Shown one piece after another: positions 36,216-44,377 of a stretch of DNA of 64,000 nucleotides. Location of the stretch: positions 1-64,000 of the forward strand of contig NZ_JAPFBW010000018.1 of the NCBI RefSeq assembly GCF_026153205.1. Reading direction: 5' to 3'. The notes under the pieces are model-generated. The model was not told the origin of the DNA, did not search any database, and saw nothing but the letters and a program-made list of their open reading frames with translations. This DNA comes from Aquabacterium sp. A7-Y. GTDB lineage: Bacteria; Pseudomonadota; Gammaproteobacteria; Burkholderiales; Burkholderiaceae_C. The position numbers and the translations under genes are program-made. How positions within the stretch are numbered: position 1 is the first letter of the stretch; each line of letters starts with the position of its first letter.

Positions 36216-36644
36216 ATGGACGAGCACTACCACCTCGCATGTTATGAGCCGCACGAACGCCCCCAGCCGGCCGGCACCGGGCTGGGCGAGGCCGCGGAGG
36301 CACTGTCGCGCCTGCTGGGCCGCAGCCGGCCGAACGCGCCCTGCTGCAGCCGCTGCGGCAGCAGCGCCCGCATGATGCGCCACGGCCAAGTGACCCGCAT
36401 GCTGCGCGACGTGCCGCGCGACGGCCGGCCGACCTGGCTGCGCCTGGACCTCACGCGCTGGCGCTGCGGCGGCTGCGGCGGCACCTGCACGCCAGCCGTG
36501 GAAGGCCTGGCGACCCGCCGTCGCCTGACGCCGGGACTGATGGACTGGCTGGCCCGCCAGGCCGGCCAGCGGCCGGTGGCCCAGCTGGCCCGCGAGGCCG
36601 GCGTCGACGAGAAAACGGTGCGCCGGCTCGGGCGGCTCAGCTGA
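36216..36644 (+). CDS. Stand-alone ISL3-transposase-like zinc-finger/HTH protein (142 aa)
   Basis: Resembles only the N-terminal DNA-binding part of ISL3-family transposases: a zinc ribbon formed by CCSRCGSS (Cys44, Cys47) and CGGCGG (Cys84, Cys87), a LRDVPRDGRPTWLRLDLTRWRC strand pair, and a helix-turn-helix ending AREAGVDEKTVRRL (~118-137). It stops right where the catalytic DDE domain would begin. AGGAGG overlaps the leuA stop and lies 6 bases before its ATG, so it is translated with leuA. Either a decayed transposon remnant that kept an intact frame or a domesticated DNA-binding protein. No terminal repeats were seen around it. Confidence 0.7.
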   Translation: MDEHYHLACYEPHERPQPAGTGLGEAAEALSRLLGRSRPNAPCCSRCGSSARMMRHGQVTRMLRDVPRDGRPTWLRLDLTRWRCGGCGGTCTPAVEGLATRRRLTPGLMDWLARQAGQRPVAQLAREAGVDEKTVRRLGRLS

Positions 36645-36799
36645 CGCAATAAAGACTGCAGGCAGAAGCCGAGGCCCCGGCGCAGCGACCACGCTGCGCC
36701 GGGCCACTGCAGCGGCGCGCCGCCCACCCGGCAGCGCCCGGCCGCTGCGGCCGGCCGTCCCGCAACCCGCGGGACCCGGCCTCGTCACTTCACCATCCT

Positions 36800-38266
36800 C
36801 TATTTCAGCTTGCGGCCGCAGCCCCCGCAGAAGACGTCATCCGGCGACACCGGCGACCGGCACGAGGGGCAGTGCAGCACCACGGCAGGCGCCGGGGCGG
36901 GCGGGTCCGCCTCCGGCTGCGGCGCCGGCTTCAGCCCGGGCGGCACGGTGTCCTCGAAGTCGTGCGACGGCGCTGGCGTCGGCACCGGCACGACCGGGGC
37001 GATGAGGGTCATGGCATCGTCGCTCGGCGGCTGCACCGGCGGCGCCATGGCGGGCGTGGCCGCGGCGGCCACCGACGGCGTCTCGGGCGGAAGCGGTGCC
37101 GGGGGCGCGACGCTCCCCGACATCTGGGCATCGTCGAAGACCGGCCGGCCGACGGCCTCGTCGTCAGGCCGCGAAGCAGCGGGCGCCACCACCGGGGCCG
37201 CGGGATCGACGTCGCTGCCTGCGGCGACCGGCGGCGCCGGGTCCACCCCGGCCGAGGGCTGGGCCGGCATGGCCGCGCCGCCGGCCCGGGCGCTGCGCTG
37301 CCGCGCCGCCTCCTGGAGCTCCTGGGCGCGGCGGCGCGCCTCCTCGGCGGCCTGCTGGGCTTTCTCCCGCGTGCGGGCGAGGGCCGAATCGAGCGCCGCC
37401 TCGGCCACCGCCGTGTCCAGCCCGACGCTCAGTTTCAGATAGGTCAGGCACAGTCCGTACAGCAGCAAGGCATTGAAGACCGCCAGCACGACAGCCCAGA
37501 CGATGGCCACGCCGATCAGGGCGCCGGCATCGAGCAGGCCGCCCAGCCAGGCACCGGCGCCGAAACCGCTGAAAACGCCGCCCGGGCCGCTGCCCAGCAC
37601 ATTGGCCATCAGGCTGCCGGTGACGGCGAAACCGCTGCCCACGAAAGCCATCACCAGGCCGGCGACAAAACCGACCACGACAAACAGCAGCATCAGGTGC
37701 AGGAAGGCCTCCAGCGGGCGCTGGGTCGCGATGGCCCACAGGCGCGACAGCGCCTGCTTGAGCGTGTGGCCCTCGAACAGGGCCGGCGCGGCCAGCCCCC
37801 AGGCCACGTAGACGCCGAGAAACAGCAAGGCGGCGCTGAACACCAGCAGCGGCAGCACGACGATCAGCAAGGCGCCGCCCAGCAGCGGGATCTTGCAGAG
37901 GAACAGCAGCACCGACGCGACCACCCCCCAGGCCAGGAAGGCAGCCAGGAACACCAGCGCCAGGCCCAGCATGCGCAGCAGCACGCCAGGGCTGGCGGTG
38001 AAGGCGTCCACGGTGGGCGTGACGGGCAGCCTGCGCGCCTGATCCATGAACTGGCGCCCGGCCGCGGTCACGCCCAGCAGCACCAGCAGGAAACCCAGCA
38101 GGCCGGCCACGAACACCATTGGGCCGAGCTGGCTGCCCAGGCCCACCAGCACGGCCATGCCGATGAAGCTGCCCAGCAGGGTCAGCAGCGCCTGGGTGTT
38201 GCGCCAGGCCTCGCCGATGCGGGTCAGGCTGTGCGGCCCCGAGCCGCTGACATTGAATGACGACAT
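36800..38266 (-). CDS. Polytopic membrane protein with C-terminal zinc ribbon
   Basis: A 488-residue protein. Residues ~25-300 contain about seven hydrophobic helices, rich in Val, Leu and Gly, plausibly an inner-membrane bundle. A charged coiled helix (~315-345, EKAQQAAEEARRRAQELQEA) follows, then a long Pro/Ala-rich disordered tail, and finally a zinc ribbon CPSCRSPVSPDDVFCGGCGRKL. GAGGAGGGA precedes ATG 38266. The zinc ribbon at the end of a long cytosolic tail suggests a docking module. I know no characterised homologue. It is downstream of nothing on its strand, and is convergent with the ISL3-like gene. Confidence 0.7.
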   Translation of the reverse strand: MSSFNVSGSGPHSLTRIGEAWRNTQALLTLLGSFIGMAVLVGLGSQLGPMVFVAGLLGFLLVLLGVTAAGRQFMDQARRLPVTPTVDAFTASPGVLLRMLGLALVFLAAFLAWGVVASVLLFLCKIPLLGGALLIVVLPLLVFSAALLFLGVYVAWGLAAPALFEGHTLKQALSRLWAIATQRPLEAFLHLMLLFVVVGFVAGLVMAFVGSGFAVTGSLMANVLGSGPGGVFSGFGAGAWLGGLLDAGALIGVAIVWAVVLAVFNALLLYGLCLTYLKLSVGLDTAVAEAALDSALARTREKAQQAAEEARRRAQELQEAARQRSARAGGAAMPAQPSAGVDPAPPVAAGSDVDPAAPVVAPAASRPDDEAVGRPVFDDAQMSGSVAPPAPLPPETPSVAAAATPAMAPPVQPPSDDAMTLIAPVVPVPTPAPSHDFEDTVPPGLKPAPQPEADPPAPAPAVVLHCPSCRSPVSPDDVFCGGCGRKLK

Positions 38267-38377
38267 GCAGTCCCTCCTCGTCGATGCGAGTTGTCGGTGG
38301 TCGATGCGGCGCAACGATAGCGCCGCGCTGCGCCCGGCGCCAGCCCGCCGTGCTGCCGCGGCGAAGGGCGTCGCCGC

Positions 38378-40483
38378 TCAGATCGCCAGCGGATCGACAT
38401 CAATGGCCCAACGCACCAGGCCCTTGTGCTCGGCCCGCAGTCCATGCAGCTCGGGCAGCCAGGCCGCCAGCAGGCGCTGCAGCGCCGGCCGCGAGGCCGC
38501 CTCCACCAGCATCTGGGCGCGCTCCACGTTGGCCACCCGGGCGATGCTCATGGGCACCGGCGGGTAGAGCGTCACGCCGGCCTCGGCCGCGCCCAGCCCC
38601 TCGGCGAGTCCGCCAGCCGCCGTCAGCCAGCCCTGCGCGACCTCCTGGCTGCGCCCTTCGGCGCGCAGCAGGGCCTGGTGGGCGTGCGGCGGCATGCCGG
38701 CCATCTCGCGCTCGGCCAGGGTGCTGGCGGCAAAAGCCGGGTAGTCGTGGGCCCGCAGCGCTGCGTAGAGCGGATGGGTGGGGTGCCAGGTCTGGATCAG
38801 CATCTCGCTGCGCGCCGCCTGCTCGGCGTCGCGCCCGGCGCGGCCAGCCGCCTGCATCAGCAGCGCGAACAGGCGTTCGCCGGCGCGAAAGTCGCTGCTG
38901 AACAGCGCGGCGTCGGGGTTGACCGCGGCCACCAGCGTGACGCGGCGGAAGTCGTGCCCCTTGGCCACCATCTGGGTACCGACCAGCACATCGACCTCGC
39001 CGGCGTGGACGCTCGCCAGCTGGGCTTCCAGCGTGCCCTTCAGGCGGGTCGTGTCGGCGTCGATGCGCGCAACGCGTGCCTCCGGCAGCGCCTGGGCCAG
39101 CTGCTCTTCGAGCCGCTCGGTGCCTCGCCCGACCGGCTGGATGTCCGGATTGCCACACTCCGGGCAGGCACGCGGCACGCGCTCGGCATAACCGCAGTGG
39201 TGGCAGCGCAAGCTGCGGTCGACGCGGTGGAAAACCCGCCAGGCGCTGCAATGCGGGCAGCCGCTTTTCCAGCCGCACTCCAGGCACTGCAGCACTGGCG
39301 AATAGCCGCGCCGGTTGAGCAGCACCAGGCTCTGCTCGCCGCGTCCCAGGCGCTGCTGCAACGCCGCCACCAGGGCCGGCGAGAGCGCCGCGTTGTAGGC
39401 GGCATCGCGCGGCACGTGGTTCATGTCGACGAAACGCACCTGCGGCAGCAGCCCGCCGCCCACCCGGGTCGGCATGTCCAGCCGCAGGTAGCGCCCGCGC
39501 TCGGCCTGGTGCCAGCTTTCCAGCGAGGGCGTGGCCGAGCCGAGCAGCACGTTGGCGCCCTCGAGCTTGCCGCGATAGATCGCCAGGTCGCGCGCCGAAT
39601 AGCGGGCGCCCTCCTGGCTCTTGTAGGACGGGTCGTGCTCCTCGTCGACCACGATCAGCCCGGGCCGCGGCAGCGAGGCAAACACCGCCATGCGGGTGCC
39701 CAGCACGATATCGGCCTGGCCCAGATGGGCGGCCAGCCAGTGTTTCAGGCGCTGTGCCGGGGTCAGGCCGCTGTGCAGGGAGACGATCACGCGGTCCGGG
39801 AAGCGCGCGGCGAAACGCGCCTCCAGCTGGGGTGTCAGGTTGATCTCGGGCACCAGCACCAGCGCCTGGCGGCCGGCTGTCAGCGCCTGCGCCACGGCGC
39901 GCAGGTAGACCTCGGTCTTGCCGCTGCCGGTGCTGCCGTGCAGCAAGGCCACGCGCGGCTCGGCCGGGTCGATGCGAGCCAGTGCCTGGCGCTGCTCGGC
40001 GGTCAGCTCGGGCAGCACCGCAGCAGGCCCGCCGGCCGGCGCCAGCTTCTGGAGCTTTTTCAGGCGCTGGGCCAGCTGTCGCTCGGTCAACTTGCGCAGC
40101 TCCGGCGGCAACACCGACAAGGCGACCTCGCCGACACCCCGCTGGTAATAGGAAGCGGCGAACTGGATCAGCTGGCGCCAGGCAGCCGGCAAGGGGCTGA
40201 GGCTGGTGAGCGCCTCGCCGACCGGCTTGAGCTCCATGTCGTCGGTCTCGGCCGGCGCCTCGGCGGGCCACACGATGCCGCAGACGGTGCGGCGCCCCAA
40301 GGGCACCTGGACCAGGGTTCCGGGCAGCAGTTCTTGGGAGGCGGTGTAGCTCAGCGGGCCGCGCAGTGCACTGTATTGCGGCGCATCGACCACAACGGCC
40401 ACCACGAGGGCTGCGCCCTCGTCGCTTCGGCCGCTGGCTTCGGCCTTCGTGCCGGCGCTGGACGCCCCCTGCAACTCACCCAT
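38378..40483 (-). CDS. priA: Primosomal replication protein PriA
   Basis: A 701-residue superfamily 2 helicase that reloads DnaB at stalled forks. The N-terminal 3'-DNA-binding domain is followed by Walker A GSTGSGKTEVYLR, Walker B region DEEHD, GSATPSLES (motif III), RRGYSPVLQC, the two-zinc cluster (CLECGWKSGCPHC, CHHCG, CPECG) and GTQMVAKGHDF and QAAGRAGRD motifs near the end. Length matches Burkholderiales PriA. A small inverted repeat (CTGGCA/TGCCAG, 40490-40505) lies directly upstream of the start. The 350-base AT-richer gap to hemE should hold its promoter. Confidence 0.95.
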   Translation of the reverse strand: MGELQGASSAGTKAEASGRSDEGAALVVAVVVDAPQYSALRGPLSYTASQELLPGTLVQVPLGRRTVCGIVWPAEAPAETDDMELKPVGEALTSLSPLPAAWRQLIQFAASYYQRGVGEVALSVLPPELRKLTERQLAQRLKKLQKLAPAGGPAAVLPELTAEQRQALARIDPAEPRVALLHGSTGSGKTEVYLRAVAQALTAGRQALVLVPEINLTPQLEARFAARFPDRVIVSLHSGLTPAQRLKHWLAAHLGQADIVLGTRMAVFASLPRPGLIVVDEEHDPSYKSQEGARYSARDLAIYRGKLEGANVLLGSATPSLESWHQAERGRYLRLDMPTRVGGGLLPQVRFVDMNHVPRDAAYNAALSPALVAALQQRLGRGEQSLVLLNRRGYSPVLQCLECGWKSGCPHCSAWRVFHRVDRSLRCHHCGYAERVPRACPECGNPDIQPVGRGTERLEEQLAQALPEARVARIDADTTRLKGTLEAQLASVHAGEVDVLVGTQMVAKGHDFRRVTLVAAVNPDAALFSSDFRAGERLFALLMQAAGRAGRDAEQAARSEMLIQTWHPTHPLYAALRAHDYPAFAASTLAEREMAGMPPHAHQALLRAEGRSQEVAQGWLTAAGGLAEGLGAAEAGVTLYPPVPMSIARVANVERAQMLVEAASRPALQRLLAAWLPELHGLRAEHKGLVRWAIDVDPLAI

Positions 40484-40833
40484 TTAGCCCTGGCACTTCT
40501 GCCAGCTCTTTCAGTGCGAATCGTAAGAGCTTGATTACAAACGGCTTTTGCATCTATCCACCGAACCTGTGGAAAACTTTGTGGGCAACCTGCGAAAACG
40601 CGCGCTAACTGTATGTTTTGCGCGGCCGAGCTTAGATTGAGCGCTAACGCAGCATCCGCCCGATGCTTTAAAAATCAAGGACTTAGCAAGCCGTTCGCAG
40701 GCCCCATGCGGCAAAGCAGCAAATCCGCGCTTGCGTGACAGGGGCCTCTTGTTTTGGGGATAAGTCAAGGCCACCGGTACTGCTGTCGGGGTTTCCCGGT
40801 GCGAAAAGCGCACGGCGCGAGCGGGCCCTCTGC
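40484..40833. other. AT-richer intergenic region between hemE and priA
   Basis: About 350 bases without a gene, noticeably lower in GC than the surroundings. It contains DnaA-box-like nonamers: TGTGGAAAA (40568-40576), TGGGGATAA (40755-40763, reverse of TTATCCCCA) and a weaker TATCCACC (40555-40562). The priA promoter must be here and the end of the hemE transcript. The open frame crossing it (40535-40837, minus) is arginine/lysine-rich and has no ribosome site, so it is not called. Confidence 0.5.
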
Positions 40834-41922
40834 TCAAACCTGACGCAGTCGCCGCGAGTGCTCATGCACCGCCTCGACCAGCACGCTGACGCTGTCCGGG
40901 GGGGTGTACTGGCTGATGCCGTGGCCCAGGTTGAAGACGTGTCCGGCCCAGCTGCCGTCCGGGTTGCGTGGCTTGCCGAAGCTGTCGAGCACACGCACGG
41001 CCTCGGCCCGGATCTGCTCGGGCGAGGCGAACAGCACGTTGGGATCGAGGTTGCCTTGCAGCGCCACCCGGTGGCCGACCCGCTGGCGCGCCCGGCCCAG
41101 GTTGACGGTCCAGTCCACGCCGACCGCGTCGGTGTCGACCGCGGCGATCTCGTCCAGCCACAGGCCGCCGCCCTTGGTGAAGACGATACGGGGGATACGC
41201 TGGCCCCCGTGCTCGCGCTTGAGCTGGCGCAGCACCCGGGCGGTGTAGGCGAGGCTGAAGTCCTGGAAGGCGCCGTCGGCGAGCACACCGCCCCAGGAGT
41301 CGAACACCATCACCGCCTGGGCCCCGGCGTCGATCTGGGCATTCAAATAGGCGGCGACCGCGTCGGCGTTGACCGCGAGGATGCGGTGCATCAGGTCGGG
41401 GCGCTGGTAGAGCATGGTCTTGACCAGCCGGTAGTCGTCGGAGCCGGCGCCTTCGACCATGTAGCAGGCCAGGGTCCAGGGGCTGCCCGAGAAGCCGATC
41501 AGCGGTACCCGACCGTTGAGTGCGCGGCGGATGCTGGCGACGGCGTCGAACACATACCGCAGCCGCTCCAGGTCGGGCACCGCCAGCCGCGCCACGGCGG
41601 CCTCGTCGCGCACCGGCGTCGCGAAGCGCGGCCCCTCGCCGGCGGCGAAACTCAGGCCCAGGCCCATCGCGTCGGGCACGGTGAGGATGTCGCTGAAGAG
41701 GATGGCCGCATCCAGCGGGTAGCGCTCCAAGGGCTGCAGGGTCACCTCGGTGGCGTAGTCGGGATGGGTGGCCAGCCCCATGAAGCTGCCGGCCCGCGAG
41801 CGCGTCGCGTTGTATTCGGGCAGGTAGCGCCCGGCCTGGCGCATCAGCCAGACGGGGGTGTGGTCGGTCGGCTGGCGCATCAGCGCGCGCAGGAAGGTGT
41901 CGTTCTGTAGGGGCGCAAACAT
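40834..41922 (-). CDS. hemE: Uroporphyrinogen decarboxylase
   Basis: A 362-residue cytosolic enzyme that converts uroporphyrinogen III to coproporphyrinogen III. The N-terminal [11 protein letters not shown] motif with its two arginines (28 and 32) binds the substrate's acetate side chains; [38 protein letters not shown], and [12 protein letters not shown], plus NLGHGI near the end, are the family signatures. ATG 41922 gives the standard N-terminus; the longer frame is not supported. It stands alone, 350 bases from priA and divergent from lemA. Confidence 0.95.
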   Translation of the reverse strand: MFAPLQNDTFLRALMRQPTDHTPVWLMRQAGRYLPEYNATRSRAGSFMGLATHPDYATEVTLQPLERYPLDAAILFSDILTVPDAMGLGLSFAAGEGPRFATPVRDEAAVARLAVPDLERLRYVFDAVASIRRALNGRVPLIGFSGSPWTLACYMVEGAGSDDYRLVKTMLYQRPDLMHRILAVNADAVAAYLNAQIDAGAQAVMVFDSWGGVLADGAFQDFSLAYTARVLRQLKREHGGQRIPRIVFTKGGGLWLDEIAAVDTDAVGVDWTVNLGRARQRVGHRVALQGNLDPNVLFASPEQIRAEAVRVLDSFGKPRNPDGSWAGHVFNLGHGISQYTPPDSVSVLVEAVHEHSRRLRQV

Positions 41923-42137
41923 CCCGACATTGTAGGGAGCGGTCTGCGGCCGCCTTTCCCACAGGCTTGCCCGCGGCGGGGTCGGATGCTCGCCCGGCCC
42001 GCAGGGAGCGCAGTTTGCTGACATGCCGCAAACGCCGACGCCTGCGGGCGCTTGAAGTCCGGCACACTGCCCCCAAGGAAGGGACACGGGCCGGGAACCG
42101 GCCCACGCCGACCAACAACACGACAAGGAGCTGACAC

Positions 42138-42740
42138 ATGAAACGTTTGCTGATGACCTGGCTGCTGGCCCTGGGCCTGCTCGGCAGCCTCGGAGGCTGC
42201 GGCTACAACGAGTTCCAGCGCCTGGACGAGGAGGTCAAGGCCGCTTGGTCGGAGGTGCTGAACCAGTACCAGCGCCGTGCCGACCTGGTGCCCAACCTCG
42301 TCAACACCGTCAAGGGCGAGGCCAACTTCGAGCAGGAGACGCTCACCCGGGTGGTGGAGGCGCGCGCCAAGGCCACCTCGGTGCAGGTGACGCCCGAGAC
42401 GCTCAACGACCCGGAGGCCTTCAACCGCTTCCAGCAGGCCCAGGGTGAGCTCTCGGGTGCGCTGTCGCGGCTGCTGGTGGTCAGCGAGAACTACCCCAAC
42501 CTCAAAGCCAACCAGGGGTTCCAGGACCTGCGGGTGCAGCTGGAAGGCACCGAGAACCGCATCACCGTCGCCCGCAACAAGTACATCGGCGCGGTGCAGC
42601 AGTACAACGTGCTGGCGCGCAGCTTCCCGACCAACCTGACGGCCAAGATGTTCGGCTACCCGCCCAAGCCCAACTTCAGCGTCGCCAACGAGGCGCAGAT
42701 CTCGACGCCGCCGACGGTGGACTTCGGCGCGTCGAAGTGA
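42138..42740 (+). CDS. lemA: LemA-family lipoprotein
   Basis: A 200-residue envelope protein. The signal peptide ends in lipobox GGCG (Cys at about 21), so it is a lipoprotein rather than a single-pass anchor as in some relatives. The helical bundle domain shows [62 protein letters not shown] and [21 protein letters not shown], all typical of LemA. Function is not established. AAGGAG lies before the ATG. The next gene starts within 9 bases of the stop, as is usual for lemA-TPM operons. Confidence 0.93.
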   Translation: MKRLLMTWLLALGLLGSLGGCGYNEFQRLDEEVKAAWSEVLNQYQRRADLVPNLVNTVKGEANFEQETLTRVVEARAKATSVQVTPETLNDPEAFNRFQQAQGELSGALSRLLVVSENYPNLKANQGFQDLRVQLEGTENRITVARNKYIGAVQQYNVLARSFPTNLTAKMFGYPPKPNFSVANEAQISTPPTVDFGASK

Positions 42741-42748
42741 GGGCGGCG

Positions 42749-43699
42749 ATGCACACGCTGCGACCTGCCGCGGCCGGCTGGCCATGGCGCCGCTGGCTGG
42801 CCGGCTGGCTGGCGCTGGTGCTGCTGTCCGGCCTGAGTTCCAGCCTCCTCGCGCAAGGCCTGGTGCCGGTGCCGCCGCTGAACGCCCGCGTGACCGACCA
42901 GACCGGCACGCTGAGCTCCGACCAGCGGGCGGCGCTGGAAGCCAAGCTGGCCCGCCTGGAGACCGAGCACGGCAGCCAGCTGGCCATCCTGATGGTACGC
43001 ACCACGGCGCCGGAGGACATTGCCGCCTATGCCTTCCGCGTCGCGGACCAGTGGAAGATCGGCCGCCGTGAGGTGGGCGACGGCGTGCTGCTGGTGGTCG
43101 CCAAAAACGACCGGCGGGTGCGCATCGAGGTTGCCCGTGCGCTGGAAGGTGCGATCCCCGACCTGGCGGCGCGCCGGGTGATCGACCAGGTCATCACGCC
43201 CGCCTTCAAGGCGGGCGACTTCGCCGGCGGGCTGAATGCCGGCGTCGACCGGCTGGCGGCCCTGATCGCCGGAGAGAACCTGCCGGCGCCCTCGCGCGCC
43301 CCGGCCGGCAGCGGCGGCCAGCCCGGCACGCAGTGGTTCGACCTGGCCATCTTCCTGTTCGCCGGCGCGCCCATCATCGGCGCCGTGCTGAGCGGCATCT
43401 TCGGCCGCAAGCTGGGCTCGCTCGGCACCGGTCTGGCGGTGGGCGGGCTGAGCTGGTGGTTCACCGCCAGCCTGGTCGTGGCCGGCATCGCGGCGCTGGC
43501 GGCCCTGGTGCTGATGCTCGTGATGGGTGTCGGTGGTGGCATCTCGCCGGGACACGGACGTGGCAGGCGCCATCACACGCCCATCATCTGGGGCGGCGGC
43601 TTGGGCGGAGGGGGCGGTTTCGGCTCGGGCGGCGGGGGCGGATTCTCCTCGGGCGGCGGCGGCAGCTTCGGCGGCGGCGGCTCGTCCGGCAGCTGGTGA
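42749..43699 (+). CDS. TPM-domain membrane protein with glycine-rich tail (YgcG-like)
   Basis: A 316-residue protein with an N-terminal signal (WLALVLLSGLSSSLLAQ), a periplasmic TPM phosphatase-like domain (VTDQTGTLSSDQRAALEAKL, ILMVRTTAPEDIAAYAFRVADQW, GDGVLLVVAKNDRRVRIEVA), two membrane helices around 215-265, and a Gly/Ser/Phe-rich tail ending SSGSW. Starting at ATG 42749 uses GAGGG; a GTG at 42737 overlaps the lemA stop and is also possible. The lemA-TPM pair is conserved; homologues in plants repair photosystem II, but the bacterial role is unknown. Confidence 0.88.
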   Translation: MHTLRPAAAGWPWRRWLAGWLALVLLSGLSSSLLAQGLVPVPPLNARVTDQTGTLSSDQRAALEAKLARLETEHGSQLAILMVRTTAPEDIAAYAFRVADQWKIGRREVGDGVLLVVAKNDRRVRIEVARALEGAIPDLAARRVIDQVITPAFKAGDFAGGLNAGVDRLAALIAGENLPAPSRAPAGSGGQPGTQWFDLAIFLFAGAPIIGAVLSGIFGRKLGSLGTGLAVGGLSWWFTASLVVAGIAALAALVLMLVMGVGGGISPGHGRGRRHHTPIIWGGGLGGGGGFGSGGGGGFSSGGGGSFGGGGSSGSW

Positions 43700-43710
43700 G
43701 GGAGCCGGCC

Positions 43711-44217
43711 ATGAACAAGCTGATGCGCATCTTCAAACACCGCTGGTGGGACGCCGCCGACACGCGGCGTGTGGTCGGCCCGGTGGCGCTGGAGTCGCTG
43801 GAGGCCCGCGTGCAGGCCAGCGAATCGCGCCATACGGGCGAGATCCGCCTGTGCATCGAGGGCGCCCTGCCCTGGAGTTATCTCTGGCGTGGCGCCACGG
43901 CCCGCGAGCGGGCGCTCGCGATGTTCGGCAAGCTGCAGGTGTGGGACACCGAGCAGAACAACGGTGTGCTGATCTATCTGCTGCTGGTCGAGCACCGCAT
44001 CGAGGTGGTGGCCGACCGCGGCGTCGCACGGCAGGTGCCGCAGGCCGAGTGGGACCGCATCGTGCATGGCATGTCCGACATGCTGAAGCAGGGCCATGCC
44101 GCCGAGGCGCTCGGCATGGCCGTCGATGCGGTGAGCGCGCTGCTGGAGCGGCACTTCCCGGCGGCCGCCGGCGAGGCCAACCCCGACGAGTTGCCGAACC
44201 GGCCCCACCTGCTCTAG
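43711..44217 (+). CDS. Second TPM-domain protein (no tail)
   Basis: A 168-residue protein with a TPM domain but no signal peptide or glycine tail: ALESLEARVQASESRHTGEIRLCIEGALPW, ALAMFGKLQVWDTEQNNGVLIYLLLVEHRIEVVADRGVARQV, then a helical end. It starts 11 bases after the previous gene, with AGGGAG. Pairing a secreted and a soluble TPM protein is common in this operon type. The stop TAG overlaps the start of the nested palindrome that follows. Confidence 0.85.
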   Translation: MNKLMRIFKHRWWDAADTRRVVGPVALESLEARVQASESRHTGEIRLCIEGALPWSYLWRGATARERALAMFGKLQVWDTEQNNGVLIYLLLVEHRIEVVADRGVARQVPQAEWDRIVHGMSDMLKQGHAAEALGMAVDAVSALLERHFPAAAGEANPDELPNRPHLL

Positions 44218-44369
44218 GGCCTGTTCACACTACGGATGGCTGTGCGTTGCGACCCAAAGGGCCGTGAGCTAGGCACAAAACGCAGCCGGGTGGGTCACCC
44301 GGCGAGGCTTTGCAACGACGCGCACGGCCCTTTGGGTCGCAACCCGGAGGGAGTGTGAACAGGCCCTAG
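44214..44369. repeat. Triple-nested inverted repeat, 156 bp
   Basis: Three perfect inverted repeats share one centre. Outer arms, 18 bp: 44214-44231 and 44352-44369, beginning CTAGGGCCTGTTCACACT. Middle arms, 21 bp: 44246-44266 and 44323-44343, containing GACCCAAAGGGCC. Inner arms, 7 bp: CCGGGTG 44286-44292 and CACCCGG 44296-44302 with a 3-base loop. It lies between convergent genes and includes the stop codon of the TPM gene. It looks like a REP/BIME-type element or miniature transposable element; no target-site duplication was identified. It lacks T runs, so it is not a standard terminator, though the RNA would be highly structured. Confidence 0.85.
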
Positions 44370-44377
44370 GCGGCCGC

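Noticed and set aside
40535-40837. A 100-codon minus-strand frame between hemE and priA
   Set aside because: Arg/Lys/Ser-rich, no ribosome site, no family resemblance, and it covers the expected promoter region.
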